A DNA stretch of 13,740 bases from a bacterium (GCA_027619145.1 JAQCGA010000038.1:1-13740), one strand, 5' to 3'; counted from the stretch's first letter, positions 1-6,885 are shown. A program made the numbers and translations. Notes: a model not told the origin generated them from the letters alone.

Positions 1-341
1 TTTGTAATTTTAATAAACGGATATTTCTTATCGTCTTTCAGGCTAATATTATACCGGGGTTTGTGCTCCTTAATCAAATTGGCTTCCAGGATCAGAGCTT
101 CCAACTCCGTATCCGCCACAATATATTCCAGGTCCCGGCAATTCCGCACCAGCGCCCGGAATTGCCGCCTGCCATCGTTTGCGTTCTCCCGAAAGTAAGA
201 CTGCACCCGGGTACGGAGAGATTTCGCTTTGCCTATATAAATGATCTGTCCATCAGCACCCTTCATCAGGTACACACCCGGCTCTCTGGGCAGGTGTTCC
301 ACAATTTCTCGGATATGTTCGCGGGCTGCCTGTGCGCTCAT
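1..341 (-). CDS. uvrC: UvrC, excinuclease ABC subunit C (5' part, runs off left edge)
   Basis: UvrC makes the dual incisions on each side of a lesion in UvrABC nucleotide excision repair. Only the first 113 codons are present. They cover the N-terminal GIY-YIG nuclease domain, which makes the 3' incision. Visible landmarks are GVY at residues 22-24, [16 protein letters not shown] at 35-50 (YIG and the catalytic Arg of the LRxRV segment) and [13 protein letters not shown] around 79-91 with the conserved Glu. The fragment ends in KKYPFIKIT, typical of the end of this domain. The start ATG at 341-339 overlaps the stop of the upstream small gene as ATGA, and no strong Shine-Dalgarno is seen, so translation is probably coupled. 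The UVR, UvrC-homology and HhH domains lie outside the window. The identification is firm. Confidence 0.96.
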   Translation of the reverse strand, partial: MSAQAAREHIREIVEHLPREPGVYLMKGADGQIIYIGKAKSLRTRVQSYFRENANDGRRQFRALVRNCRDLEYIVADTELEALILEANLIKEHKPRYNISLKDDKKYPFIKIT

Positions 342-676
342 TTTTTCATCGCCCGAATTTCGCTCTGCCGGTACAGCATCCAACGGCCATTCCCCTTTGC
401 ATTTCGCTCAAAGTACAATTGAAAAAACACGCCCGGTTGTACAGCCACATGGAAATAGGCCCGCCCATATTCTGCTCGGTCCAGCCTGCACCCATCCTCC
501 CAGAACCCAATCACATCCACCACCCGATACCAGCACCCTCGCCAGCGCAACCGATGCGGCGAACGTTCGCCCCGCAACGCCCGATCTTCGTATGCCGGTA
601 CCTCCACGGCCTCATTTGCAAACCGCGACACACGCTCTCCCCAGGCCGCACACCGCTCGTATGCTGCAATGGCCAC
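338..676 (-). CDS. Small DUF6504-like protein, translationally coupled to uvrC
   Basis: This 112-residue protein has an unknown molecular role. Its C-terminal two thirds follow the pattern I associate with DUF6504: a P-x-x-L-x-WRG-x-x-YRVVDV strand pair near residues 48-63, then an aromatic Y/[14 protein letters not shown] segment and a terminal W-x-LYR. This looks like a small beta-rich domain. The family is often found beside DNA-repair polymerases or repair genes, which fits the ATGA overlap (338-341) with uvrC. I chose the GTG at 676 because GGGAG (minus strand, 684-688) sits 7 nt upstream. An ATG at 784 would add 36 residues that are strongly arginine-rich, low in complexity and look non-coding. 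The family assignment is from pattern recognition only and is moderate. Confidence 0.6.
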   Translation of the reverse strand: MAIAAYERCAAWGERVSRFANEAVEVPAYEDRALRGERSPHRLRWRGCWYRVVDVIGFWEDGCRLDRAEYGRAYFHVAVQPGVFFQLYFERNAKGNGRWMLYRQSEIRAMKK

Positions 677-928
677 GCCTACACTCCCTGACGGTCGTAG
701 TCTCCGTCGAGAAACGCCTTTTCTTCCTCGCAACCCAACCCGCCGCTTCCAAAACCTGCGACCGATCCTGTTCAAAATCCCCAACCGACCTCTCCTTCAG
801 ACCAGCTCCTCTACTTTCCGAAAATACCTCACCAGGCTCCCACCTCCCGACCAAATCCCCTGACTTTCTTTGCGTCTTTGCGCCTTTGCCTGAGACCAAA
901 AAGATTCTGCTCCCAGGGTAATAACCTG
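677..928. other. Intergenic gap between phosphoesterase and DUF6504-like gene
   Basis: This 252-bp stretch has no convincing gene. It contains an octamer repeat (869-896) close to the phosphoesterase stop. Near its left end, minus-strand bases 760-686 read in a third frame give a short acidic stretch (EEEKAFLDGDYDRQGV, then a stop) that looks protein-like but has no start or length. The two longer minus-strand frames across it are arginine-rich or derived from the repeat. No terminator hairpin followed by a T-run was recognised. Confidence 0.5.
869..896. repeat. TTTGCGYC octamer repeat, copy 1
   Basis: Three tandem octamers (TTTGCGTC, TTTGCGCC, TTTGCCTG) are followed by AGAC. The same element occurs at 6742 and 6836 in the hisC-hisB gap. 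The TGAGAC tail is shared with the 6836 copy. The third octamer carries a G-to-C change relative to the other copies. This is a dispersed intergenic repeat, here just downstream of the phosphoesterase stop codon. Confidence 0.85.
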
Positions 929-1423
929 CTACAAATCCAGAATCTCCACATCCATCTGTTCCAGGTCCAGCACGCCCACCGTACACCGCCCAGACACCCA
1001 ACCACCGGCTTCTCCAGGATTAATCACAAGCGTTTTCCCCGGACGCACATCAATTGTATGCGTATGGCCATACACAATCACATCGTACGCGCCGCTTGCG
1101 GCCAGGGCATCTACTTCGTCCGGTTCATGTAATACCAGCACCCGCTTTCCCTCGTGCTCGAACCCGTAAGGAGCCCGATGAATCGGCCCGAGTTTTTTAA
1201 ACTGAGCACGCAACCCAAACCGCTCCCCATCGTTATTTCCGAAAACCCCCACCATAGGCGCCATCAAAGGTGCCATCCACCGGGCGTTAAACGGTGCAAT
1301 ATAGTCTCCCGCATGGATCACCAGCCCCACCTTCCGGTCATTGAAGAGAGCCACAGCTTTCTCTACCGAGTGTTTGTTATCGTGCGTATCTGTGATCAAA
1401 CCCACCAGGTTCTTGTGCCCCAC
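929..1423 (-). CDS. YfcE/MJ0936-family metallophosphoesterase
   Basis: This is a predicted cytosolic phosphodiesterase of the calcineurin-like superfamily, 164 residues, the usual size for the single-domain YfcE/MJ0936 group. All metal-ligand motifs are present in order: DTHDN (12-16), HAGD (37-40), GNND (62-65), a histidine in LVLHEPD (96-102) and GHTH (119-122). The usual LxHG is replaced by LHEP. Members hydrolyse phosphodiesters in vitro, but the natural substrate is generally unknown. The GTG start at 1423 is preferred because AAGGAG (minus strand, 1430-1435) lies 6 nt upstream; starting at the ATG at 1465 would add 14 residues that read through this ribosome binding site. It is probably the first gene of the leftward unit leading towards uvrC, although a 252-bp gap separates it from the next gene. 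The family call is firm; the function is open. Confidence 0.9.
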   Translation of the reverse strand: MGHKNLVGLITDTHDNKHSVEKAVALFNDRKVGLVIHAGDYIAPFNARWMAPLMAPMVGVFGNNDGERFGLRAQFKKLGPIHRAPYGFEHEGKRVLVLHEPDEVDALAASGAYDVIVYGHTHTIDVRPGKTLVINPGEAGGWVSGRCTVGVLDLEQMDVEILDL

Positions 1424-1429
1424 ACTTCG

Positions 1430-1435
1430 CTCCTT
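1430..1435 (-). promoter_or_regulatory. Ribosome binding site setting the GTG start of the phosphoesterase
   Basis: On the minus strand this reads AAGGAG, a full Shine-Dalgarno core, 6 nt before the GTG at 1423. It argues against the in-frame ATG at 1465 as the start. Confidence 0.8.
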
Positions 1436-1468
1436 CGAATTTAGTAAAGTTTTTACCGTTTTCACCGA

Positions 1469-1529
1469 ACTATAAACAATAGGGGTTAAGCAGCTTCAAA
1501 AACTTACCCCCCTCCATTTGCTTTGTCAA
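1469..1529 (-). promoter_or_regulatory. Candidate leftward promoter for the phosphoesterase
   Basis: On the minus strand, a perfect TTGACA (1529-1524) is followed 17 nt later by TAAGTT (1506-1501), a weak -10 match. A second possible -10, TATAGT (1474-1469), lies closer to the gene but lacks a well-spaced -35. The region is AT-rich and sits back to back with the rightward promoter at 1552-1580. Confidence 0.45.
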
Positions 1530-1551
1530 CCGAAACTCATAAAGTTTGTAA

Positions 1552-1580
1552 TTGACAAATGCTGTATATTGTTGTAAGAT
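1552..1580 (+). promoter_or_regulatory. Sigma70-type promoter driving the PilZ-like gene
   Basis: TTGACA (1552-1557), a 17-nt spacer and TAAGAT (1575-1580) form a near-consensus promoter. It lies about 60 bp upstream of the start codon at 1640, giving a predicted leader of roughly 50 nt. It is the best promoter match seen in the window. Confidence 0.72.
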
Positions 1581-1639
1581 TTCAAAATAGACCGTTTAAT
1601 TGAACTTAATCCATGCACCCGCTTTAAGAAAAGAACGGA

Positions 1640-3091
1640 ATGCTATTTAACCCTTTCAAAAAAGGGGGAGGCGGCAAAAAGAAGACCTCCCTCGAGACCG
1701 TTCTGGCCGATTTGGTTCTAAAAGGACCGAACTCGGCGAACTGTAGTCTTATCAAAACCCCGGATGGGGCAGATGCAAACGAGGACCTGGGTCGGTCCTC
1801 AATTTTTAAGTACCAGGAAAAGATCCTCGTCCAGAACAAAGCCTTTTACCTCAGCACACCAGACGGTATCAAAGCCGAAGAAAAATCCCTCCTTTCCGGT
1901 AAAAACGAAGTCCTCCACCTCTGGTTTCTCCACAACCGCATTCCCCACACGCTGGACTGCCGCGTCATGGGCCGCATTCGGTTTCCAGATAACATCCTGG
2001 CAGACCTGGATCCCCGTGTCCCTATGGCCTACGCTCTCAAACCCGTGGGCGTGATCCGAAAAACAGACAAACGGCAGTTCCTCCGATACTCGCACAAACC
2101 CGGTCACGGCGGCATGCGGGTTTACTCCCAGGTCCTATTCGATCTATACCTGACCAAAACCGACGTTGTCTTTCCAGAAACCGGTAGCCTGCCCTCTTAC
2201 ATTAGCGACTTCAACCTGGTTCCTTATGCCGGCAAGCCGGAAGTGGCAGGTGAAAATCCAGAAGAAGTTGTCAAATTCATGAAAAACGCCATCCAGGCCA
2301 ACTCCCGTGAGAATCGGGTCGTTTTTGTGGGCAAACCTTGCATGGATGAACGAACCAACAAGGTTGCCTTGCTCGATTTGGACCAATCCGACGTGCTGGG
2401 CCTGGAAACCTCAAAAGAAGAATCCCGGACATTTTATATCCGAAAACCGCCTAAAATGAGCAGCGATCGCAAAGATCCATACGGTCTCGGGGAAAGCGAT
2501 ATCATTGTCCTGGGGTTCAGCACTCGTGTGACAACAGAATCACCCACCGAGTACTACGACCTCATTTCTGAAGTCACCCGCATCGGCACAGAAACTATGA
2601 CCGTACGGACCAGCGGAGATATCCGTAAAGAATCGGGCATACCCGTTGAGCTGGTAGATTTCAGCGTAGGCGGAATTAAGATTGAATGCGACGACGCTCT
2701 TTTGAACTACCTGCTGGGCGAAAATCACAAATCCCTGAAAATCGAAGATAAGGTCGAAGCCCTCGAAGGCGTCTGTTACATGCTCAATTTTTATCCCAAA
2801 CTCCGATTCAATCGCGAAACGGAGGTCTATCAGCCCAACCTTCCCATGCGCATTCAGATTCTTGTGAAGATTGTACGCACCGAAACGACCCGGCACAAAG
2901 ATGAAGGCGAGATGCCCGAAATCACCGGTTTCGGCATGAAATTTTATTACGATCCACTAGAATACTCCCGGGACACCTACGGCTACGACCGCTGGGAACT
3001 CATTCGAGACTTCAAAGAGAACAAGCACTTCCGGGAAATTCACAATTCCCTGAACGGCCTGATCGCCTTCCTCGAAAACCAGAGCCGGTAA
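1640..3091 (+). CDS. PilZ-like protein with a split c-di-GMP motif
   Basis: This 483-residue soluble protein is probably a cyclic-di-GMP receptor. The N-terminus is lysine/glycine-rich (about 7-15). Residues 70-140 look like the YcgR_N/PilZN barrel that precedes PilZ in flagellar-brake proteins, with a LWFLHNRIPHTLDCRVMGRI-type strand pattern. It is followed directly by RQFLR (145-149), matching RxxxR, while DFSVGG (340-345), matching DxSxxG, comes about 190 residues later instead of the usual 20-30. After it, beta strands such as MRIQILVKIVR and GFGMKFYY resemble the rest of a PilZ barrel. There is no signal peptide or membrane segment. It stands alone behind its own strong promoter, and no cyclase or motility gene is in view. 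The ribosome site is weak (AAGAACGGA before ATG). The PilZ call is moderate to good; the effector role is inferred. Confidence 0.7.
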   Translation: MLFNPFKKGGGGKKKTSLETVLADLVLKGPNSANCSLIKTPDGADANEDLGRSSIFKYQEKILVQNKAFYLSTPDGIKAEEKSLLSGKNEVLHLWFLHNRIPHTLDCRVMGRIRFPDNILADLDPRVPMAYALKPVGVIRKTDKRQFLRYSHKPGHGGMRVYSQVLFDLYLTKTDVVFPETGSLPSYISDFNLVPYAGKPEVAGENPEEVVKFMKNAIQANSRENRVVFVGKPCMDERTNKVALLDLDQSDVLGLETSKEESRTFYIRKPPKMSSDRKDPYGLGESDIIVLGFSTRVTTESPTEYYDLISEVTRIGTETMTVRTSGDIRKESGIPVELVDFSVGGIKIECDDALLNYLLGENHKSLKIEDKVEALEGVCYMLNFYPKLRFNRETEVYQPNLPMRIQILVKIVRTETTRHKDEGEMPEITGFGMKFYYDPLEYSRDTYGYDRWELIRDFKENKHFREIHNSLNGLIAFLENQSR

Positions 3092-3322
3092 CCGTCTAGC
3101 GCACCTCACAGAGTTCTTTCTTACCCTTTACTTTTACTTTCCTATGTCCAGACCTTCTCCAATTGTCCGCCGCTCCCAATGCCCTGCGTTTGCATCCTCC
3201 CGCAGTATCCGCCTCCAGCATCAATAGAACCACTCTACCATCTGAAAAAATTCCATCCGAAATACATAAAAAGGTTATCTTTTAATGATACCCTTGACTC
3301 CCTTATTGTGATCCACAATTGA

Positions 3323-3335
3323 TCCGCCTGGCGGA
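3323..3335. repeat. 13-nt palindrome upstream of hisG
   Basis: TCCGCCTGGCGGA is a perfect inverted repeat with a single central base. As RNA it would form a 5-bp stem with a 3-nt loop ending 10 nt before the ribosome binding site. It could be an operator, an mRNA hairpin or a copy of a dispersed palindrome; the sequence does not decide. Confidence 0.55.
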
Positions 3336-3345
3336 AAATAAGCTC

Positions 3346-3350
3346 AGGAG
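3346..3350 (+). promoter_or_regulatory. Ribosome binding site of hisG
   Basis: AGGAG lies 9 nt before the hisG ATG at 3360, a clear Shine-Dalgarno that supports this start. Confidence 0.75.
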
Positions 3351-3359
3351 AAATTTGTT

Positions 3360-4238
3360 ATGTCCATACTGAAAATTGGGCTCCCTTCCGGGAGCCTCCA
3401 GGAATCTACACTCACGCTGTTTGCCAAAGCCGGGTATCGCATCCGATCCAGTTCCCGGTCCTACACACCAGATATTGATGACCCCGAACTGGAAGGCCTT
3501 TTTCTCCGAGCGCAGGAAATGGCACACTACGTGGAACGCGGCGTACTCGACGTAGGCCTCACCGGTGCAGACTGGATCCGGGAAAACGGCGCAGACATTG
3601 TCGAAATTGCCGAACTTCGATACAGCAAAACCTCGGCCCGCTCCGCCCGCTGGGTTCTTGCCGTACCGGAAGAATCACCTGTGCAATCCGTAAAAGACCT
3701 TCAGGGAAAACGGATTGCCACCGAACTGGTCAACACCACCCGGCAGTATCTGCAAGAACAAGGCGTGCAGGCCCAGGTTGAATTCTCCTGGGGATCTACC
3801 GAAGCTAAATTGCGTGTACCTGGCCTGGTGGACGCCATCGTGGAACTCACCGAAACCGGTTCTTCGCTACGCGCCAACAAACTGCGCATTGTGGAAACCA
3901 TCTCGGAAAGCACGCCCCGATTCTTTGCCAACAAAGAGGCCTGGAATGACCCATGGAAGCGAGAAAAAGCGCAGAATATTGCCACCTTGCTCGTGGGTGC
4001 CTACCAGGCCGGAGACAAAGCGGGCCTCAAAATGAATGTACGACGATCCAACCTGGACGAGGTCGTCAATCTCCTTCCGGCACTGAACAACCCCACCATC
4101 TCCAACCTGCTCGATGGAGACTGGGTGGCCATTGAAGTGATCGTAGATGAAAAAATCGTGCGCGACATTATCCCCCAGCTCAAAAAATCTGGCGCGGAAG
4201 GCATCATCGAATATCCGCTGAACAAAGTGATCTATTAG
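3360..4238 (+). CDS. hisG: HisG, ATP phosphoribosyltransferase, long form
   Basis: HisG condenses ATP with PRPP to form phosphoribosyl-ATP, the committed step of histidine synthesis, in the cytosol. The 292 residues match the long, HisZ-independent form. The N-terminal catalytic part opens with [22 protein letters not shown], and DVGLTGADW appears near 64-72. The PRPP-binding loop [18 protein letters not shown] is at 158-175. The C-terminal segment from about 215 to 292 corresponds to the ACT-like regulatory domain that binds histidine for feedback inhibition; it ends in [15 protein letters not shown], close to the family norm. It is the first gene of the his cluster, and hisD begins 2 nt after its stop. 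Regulation by histidine is inferred from the long-form architecture. The call is firm. Confidence 0.97.
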   Translation: MSILKIGLPSGSLQESTLTLFAKAGYRIRSSSRSYTPDIDDPELEGLFLRAQEMAHYVERGVLDVGLTGADWIRENGADIVEIAELRYSKTSARSARWVLAVPEESPVQSVKDLQGKRIATELVNTTRQYLQEQGVQAQVEFSWGSTEAKLRVPGLVDAIVELTETGSSLRANKLRIVETISESTPRFFANKEAWNDPWKREKAQNIATLLVGAYQAGDKAGLKMNVRRSNLDEVVNLLPALNNPTISNLLDGDWVAIEVIVDEKIVRDIIPQLKKSGAEGIIEYPLNKVIY

Positions 4239-4240
4239 CC

Positions 4241-5536
4241 ATGATCGAAACCCTTACCTACAACCCGGACGCACCCGCCGAAAAGCTGGAGGCCATCCTT
4301 TCTCGCACCAGCGACTTCACCCCGGAGCTGGAAAACACGGTCCGGAACATCGTTGCAGATGTTCGCAAACGCGGCGATGACGCCGTTCTGGAATACACGA
4401 AAAAATTCGACGGCGTACAGATCTCGCCCGAAAAAATTCGCGTACCTGAAACCGACATCGAAGCCGCCTACCGAGAAGCCGATCCCAACCTCCTGGAAGT
4501 GCTCCGGGCCGCCGCAGACAACATCCGCCGGTTCCACCAGGCACAGAAACGCACCTCCTGGTTTGTAGAAGATGGCGATGGCGTGGTCCTGGGCAAGCGC
4601 GTCCTCCCGTTGGAACGGGTGGCCGTACTTATCCCTGGCGCCAGCGCCCCGCTCTTTTCCACGTTGCTCATGGCTGCCATTCCCGCACAAATCGCCGGCG
4701 TCCCTCAAATTTGCATGGCAACGCCTCCGCAGTCAGACGGCTCCGTACACCCTGCCGTCCTTGCCGCAGCACACATGCTCGGCATTCAGGAAATCTATCG
4801 CGTCTTTGGTGCACAGGCCGTTGCCGCACTCGCCTACGGAACAAAACACATCCCGCGTGTGGACAAACTCGTTGGCCCAGGCCATCCCTCAGTCCAGATT
4901 GCCAAGAAAATGGTCTTCGGCCATGTGGACATTGACATGGTCGCCGGTCCCAGCGAAATTGTTGTCCTGGCAGACGAAACCGCCAACCCGCGCCACGTAG
5001 CCGCAGACCTCCTCTCCCAGGCCGAACACGGCAGCGGGTTCGAGGCCGCCGTTTGTATCACCCCTTCGGCAGACCTGGCAGCCCGGGTAGCCGAAGAAGT
5101 CAAACGCCAGGCCGCAGACCTCTCCCACCGGGAGGCCATAGAAAAAGCCCTGCGCAACTTCGGCGCCGTCATCATCGTCAAAAATCTCGAAGAAGGCATT
5201 GGCCTGGTCAACCGTATCGCTCCGGAACACGTGGAACTGATCGTGGCCGACCCCTGGGCGCATCTGGAAAAAATCCGCAACGCAGGTGCCGTCTTCCTGG
5301 GTCCGGCCTCCTCCGAACCAGTGGGCGACTACTACGCCGGAACGAATCACATTTTGCCCACCGCCGGCGCAGCTCGTTTCTCCTCGTCTGTGGGCGTAGA
5401 CACCTATCTGAAAACCATCAGCCTGGTCTCCTATACGGACCAGCGCCTGAAAAAAACAGCCGGCCACATCATCGCTCTGGCCGAAGCCGAAGGCCTGGAC
5501 GCCCACGCCAACGCCATCCGCGTCCGCCTGTCGTAA
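4241..5536 (+). CDS. hisD: HisD, histidinol dehydrogenase
   Basis: HisD is a zinc enzyme that oxidises L-histidinol to L-histidine in two NAD-dependent steps, the end of the pathway. The 431 residues are of normal length. The zinc ligands and catalytic residues known from E. coli HisD can all be placed: Q260 and H263 in QAEHG, the Glu-His pair E329-H330 in APEHVEL, D363 in VGDYYAGTNHILPT and H422 in DAHANAIRVRL. Two conserved stretches are atypical. The usual PGGTAxYPS is PGASAPLFS (about 131-139), and GPGNxYV is GPGHPSV. Verrucomicrobia-like HisD proteins partly share the first variation. The gene starts 2 nt after the hisG stop without an obvious ribosome site, suggesting translational coupling. 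A HisD-like alcohol dehydrogenase is possible in principle, but the his context makes HisD very likely. Confidence 0.95.
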   Translation: MIETLTYNPDAPAEKLEAILSRTSDFTPELENTVRNIVADVRKRGDDAVLEYTKKFDGVQISPEKIRVPETDIEAAYREADPNLLEVLRAAADNIRRFHQAQKRTSWFVEDGDGVVLGKRVLPLERVAVLIPGASAPLFSTLLMAAIPAQIAGVPQICMATPPQSDGSVHPAVLAAAHMLGIQEIYRVFGAQAVAALAYGTKHIPRVDKLVGPGHPSVQIAKKMVFGHVDIDMVAGPSEIVVLADETANPRHVAADLLSQAEHGSGFEAAVCITPSADLAARVAEEVKRQAADLSHREAIEKALRNFGAVIIVKNLEEGIGLVNRIAPEHVELIVADPWAHLEKIRNAGAVFLGPASSEPVGDYYAGTNHILPTAGAARFSSSVGVDTYLKTISLVSYTDQRLKKTAGHIIALAEAEGLDAHANAIRVRLS

Positions 5537-5537
5537 A

Positions 5538-5550
5538 GGCACGACGTGCC
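5538..5550. repeat. 13-nt palindrome between hisD and hisC
   Basis: GGCACGACGTGCC is a perfect inverted repeat around a central A, placed 1 nt after the hisD stop and 25 nt before the hisC start. It is too short and lacks a following T-run, so it is not a convincing terminator. It may be a dispersed palindromic repeat or an mRNA-processing hairpin. Confidence 0.6.
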
Positions 5551-5575
5551 CTAACCCCGATCTCTGGAAACGAAC

Positions 5576-6649
5576 TTGAAAAAATCACCCCTCGAACGCA
5601 TCCGGCCCGAAGTTCGCAACATTGCCGGGTACCACCTGAAAGCCTACGACTGTCCCGTCAAACTGAACCAGAACGAAAGCCCGTTCGACATCCCGGAAGA
5701 CCTCAAAGACGAAATCCTCGAAGCCGTCCGGAATCGTCCCTGGTCCCGTTATCCTCAGCCCATGCAAATGGATCTGGTGGAAGCCCTCGCACAATACGCC
5801 GGCTGGAATCCCGAAGGCCTCATCGTCTGCAACGGCTCCAACACCCTGGTGCAACTCGTCCTGGCCGTGACCACGACCTCTGACACGCCCGTTGTGGTCC
5901 CTTCGCCCAGCTTCTCGCTCTACGGCCTGTACACAGGCATTTTCGGCGGACGCGAAGTGGCAGTGAACCTCAATGCCGACTATACCTTCAACATGCCTGC
6001 AATCTGCGAAGCCATCCGCCGGGAAAACGCGAATATGGTCATCCTCTGTTCGCCCAACAATCCCACCGGATGTGTTGTTTCCAATGCGGACCTGGAAGCG
6101 CTCCTGAATGAAACCGACGCCCTGGTTCTGGTGGACGAAGCCTATGCAGAATTCAGCAACCATACCGCGCTCGACCTGCTACCGAACCATCCCAATTTAA
6201 TTGTGCTCAAAACCTTTTCCAAAGCCCTGGGCGCAGCCGGTATTCGCATTGGCTACCTCATGGCACACCCGGAAATGGCACAGGAAATTATCAAAGCCAA
6301 AATCCCGTTCGACATCAACGTTTTCTCCCACACAGCAGCCCTGAAAATTCTAGAACATCAAGACCTCATCCAGGAACGCGTGGCCCACATCTGCACCGAA
6401 CGCGACCGGGTCTTCAACGCTCTTTCCCTTCAAAAAGGGGTACGCGCCTATCCTTCGCACGCCAACCTCATCCTCTTCGAAGTAGAAGACCCCGGAGCCG
6501 TCTTTAACAGCCTGGTAGAACAGGGCATCCTGATCCGTAACGTCACATCCTACCCAATGCTTTCCAAAGCCCTCCGCGTCAGCATTGGCAGTCCAGAAGA
6601 AAACGACCGCTTCCTGAAAGCCCTCGCGCACACGTTAAAAGAGAATTGA
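5576..6649 (+). CDS. hisC: HisC, histidinol-phosphate aminotransferase
   Basis: HisC is a PLP enzyme of aminotransferase fold type I that converts imidazole-acetol phosphate and glutamate to histidinol phosphate. The 357 residues are the normal length. Visible motifs are LNQNESPF (30-37), SPNNPTG (159-165), DEAYAEF (187-193) and the PLP lysine K216 in SKALGAAGIRIGY. The carboxylate-binding Arg lies in LRVSIGSPEENDRFL near the C-terminus. The start taken is a TTG at 5576, preceded only by a weak GGAAA. An in-frame GTG at 5546, inside the palindrome, would add 10 residues. The N-terminus KSPLERIRPEVRNIAGY fits a start near the TTG. The gene is 39 nt downstream of hisD and in the same direction. 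The call is firm apart from the exact start. Confidence 0.95.
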   Translation: MKKSPLERIRPEVRNIAGYHLKAYDCPVKLNQNESPFDIPEDLKDEILEAVRNRPWSRYPQPMQMDLVEALAQYAGWNPEGLIVCNGSNTLVQLVLAVTTTSDTPVVVPSPSFSLYGLYTGIFGGREVAVNLNADYTFNMPAICEAIRRENANMVILCSPNNPTGCVVSNADLEALLNETDALVLVDEAYAEFSNHTALDLLPNHPNLIVLKTFSKALGAAGIRIGYLMAHPEMAQEIIKAKIPFDINVFSHTAALKILEHQDLIQERVAHICTERDRVFNALSLQKGVRAYPSHANLILFEVEDPGAVFNSLVEQGILIRNVTSYPMLSKALRVSIGSPEENDRFLKALAHTLKEN

Positions 6650-6684
6650 CAAAAAAATCGAGCAAACCATCATCCCAACGAAGG

Positions 6685-6817
6685 CCGGACGGGCACAGGG
6701 GCCCGCCCCTACAACAATCATAACCTTGCCTCCGTTTCCCCTTTGCGTCTTTGCGCCTTTGCGTGACCTCTTGATTTTGTCTCCAAAGACCGGACAGACA
6801 CACAGGTCCGCCCCTAC
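6685..6817. repeat. GC-rich hairpin repeat, two copies (6685-6712 and 6790-6817)
   Basis: Two 28-bp copies begin CCGGAC and end CCGCCCCTAC, matching at 23 of 28 positions by eye. The first copy has a good inverted repeat: GGACGGGC (6687-6694) pairs with GCCCGCCC (6701-6708) across a 6-nt loop with one mismatch. In the second copy the stem is reduced to about GGAC/GTCC. Each copy is followed by an octamer repeat, so the gap holds a duplicated two-part unit. Confidence 0.8.
6734..6766. repeat. TTTGCGYC octamer repeat, copy 2
   Basis: GTTTCCCC is followed by the octamers TTTGCGTC, TTTGCGCC and TTTGCGTG and an A. The 33-bp stretch is identical to 6828-6860, 94 bp further on. It lies in the hisC-hisB gap. 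Confidence 0.9.
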
Positions 6818-6827
6818 TCGCTTACAG

Positions 6828-6864
6828 GTTTCCCCTTTGCGTCTTTGCGCCTTTGCGTGAGACG
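6828..6864. repeat. TTTGCGYC octamer repeat, copy 3
   Basis: This is the same 33-bp element as at 6734, followed by GAGAC like the distant copy at 869. It ends about 22 nt before the hisB start codon, just upstream of the ribosome binding site, so it is probably transcribed as part of the hisB leader. Confidence 0.9.
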
Positions 6865-6871
6865 CTTCTCC

Positions 6872-6879
6872 AGAGGTGA
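6872..6879 (+). promoter_or_regulatory. Ribosome binding site of hisB
   Basis: AGAGGTGA lies 6 nt before the hisB ATG at 6886, complementary to the 16S 3' end. It supports this start and lies just downstream of repeat copy 3. Confidence 0.8.
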
Positions 6880-6885
6880 TCCACC

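Larger units (their letters stand above)
3092..3359 (+). other. Intergenic leader between the PilZ-like gene and hisG
   Basis: These 268 bp hold no convincing gene. The first half is pyrimidine-rich. A TTTAAT (3281-3286) could be a -10 but has no matching -35, and a TTGACT (3294-3299) could be a -35 but lacks a good -10 at normal spacing. The his promoter is therefore likely here but cannot be placed. A 13-nt palindrome lies at 3323-3335. There is no His-codon-rich leader peptide and no recognisable attenuator terminator. Confidence 0.5.

Noticed and set aside
612..1001. A 129-residue minus-strand frame across the gap
   Set aside because: It is arginine-rich, includes a translation of the octamer repeat and overlaps the phosphoesterase end in another frame; it has no recognisable domain.
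3144..3227. A 27-codon open frame upstream of hisG that might be a his leader peptide
   Set aside because: It contains only one His codon, has no ribosome site and is not followed by alternative hairpins or a T-run, so an attenuation leader is not supported.
5538..5550. Intrinsic terminator between hisD and hisC
   Set aside because: The stem is short and no T-run follows, and hisC continues 25 nt later in the same direction.
5053..5883. A 276-residue plus-strand frame overlapping hisD and hisC
   Set aside because: It is a shadow frame rich in Arg, Pro and Ser lying over two clearly real genes in another frame.
6646..6674. TTGACA at the hisC stop as a promoter for hisB
   Set aside because: At normal spacing the -10 position reads ATCATC, a poor match, so no promoter is claimed. 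The hisC-hisB gap may still hold one that I cannot see.
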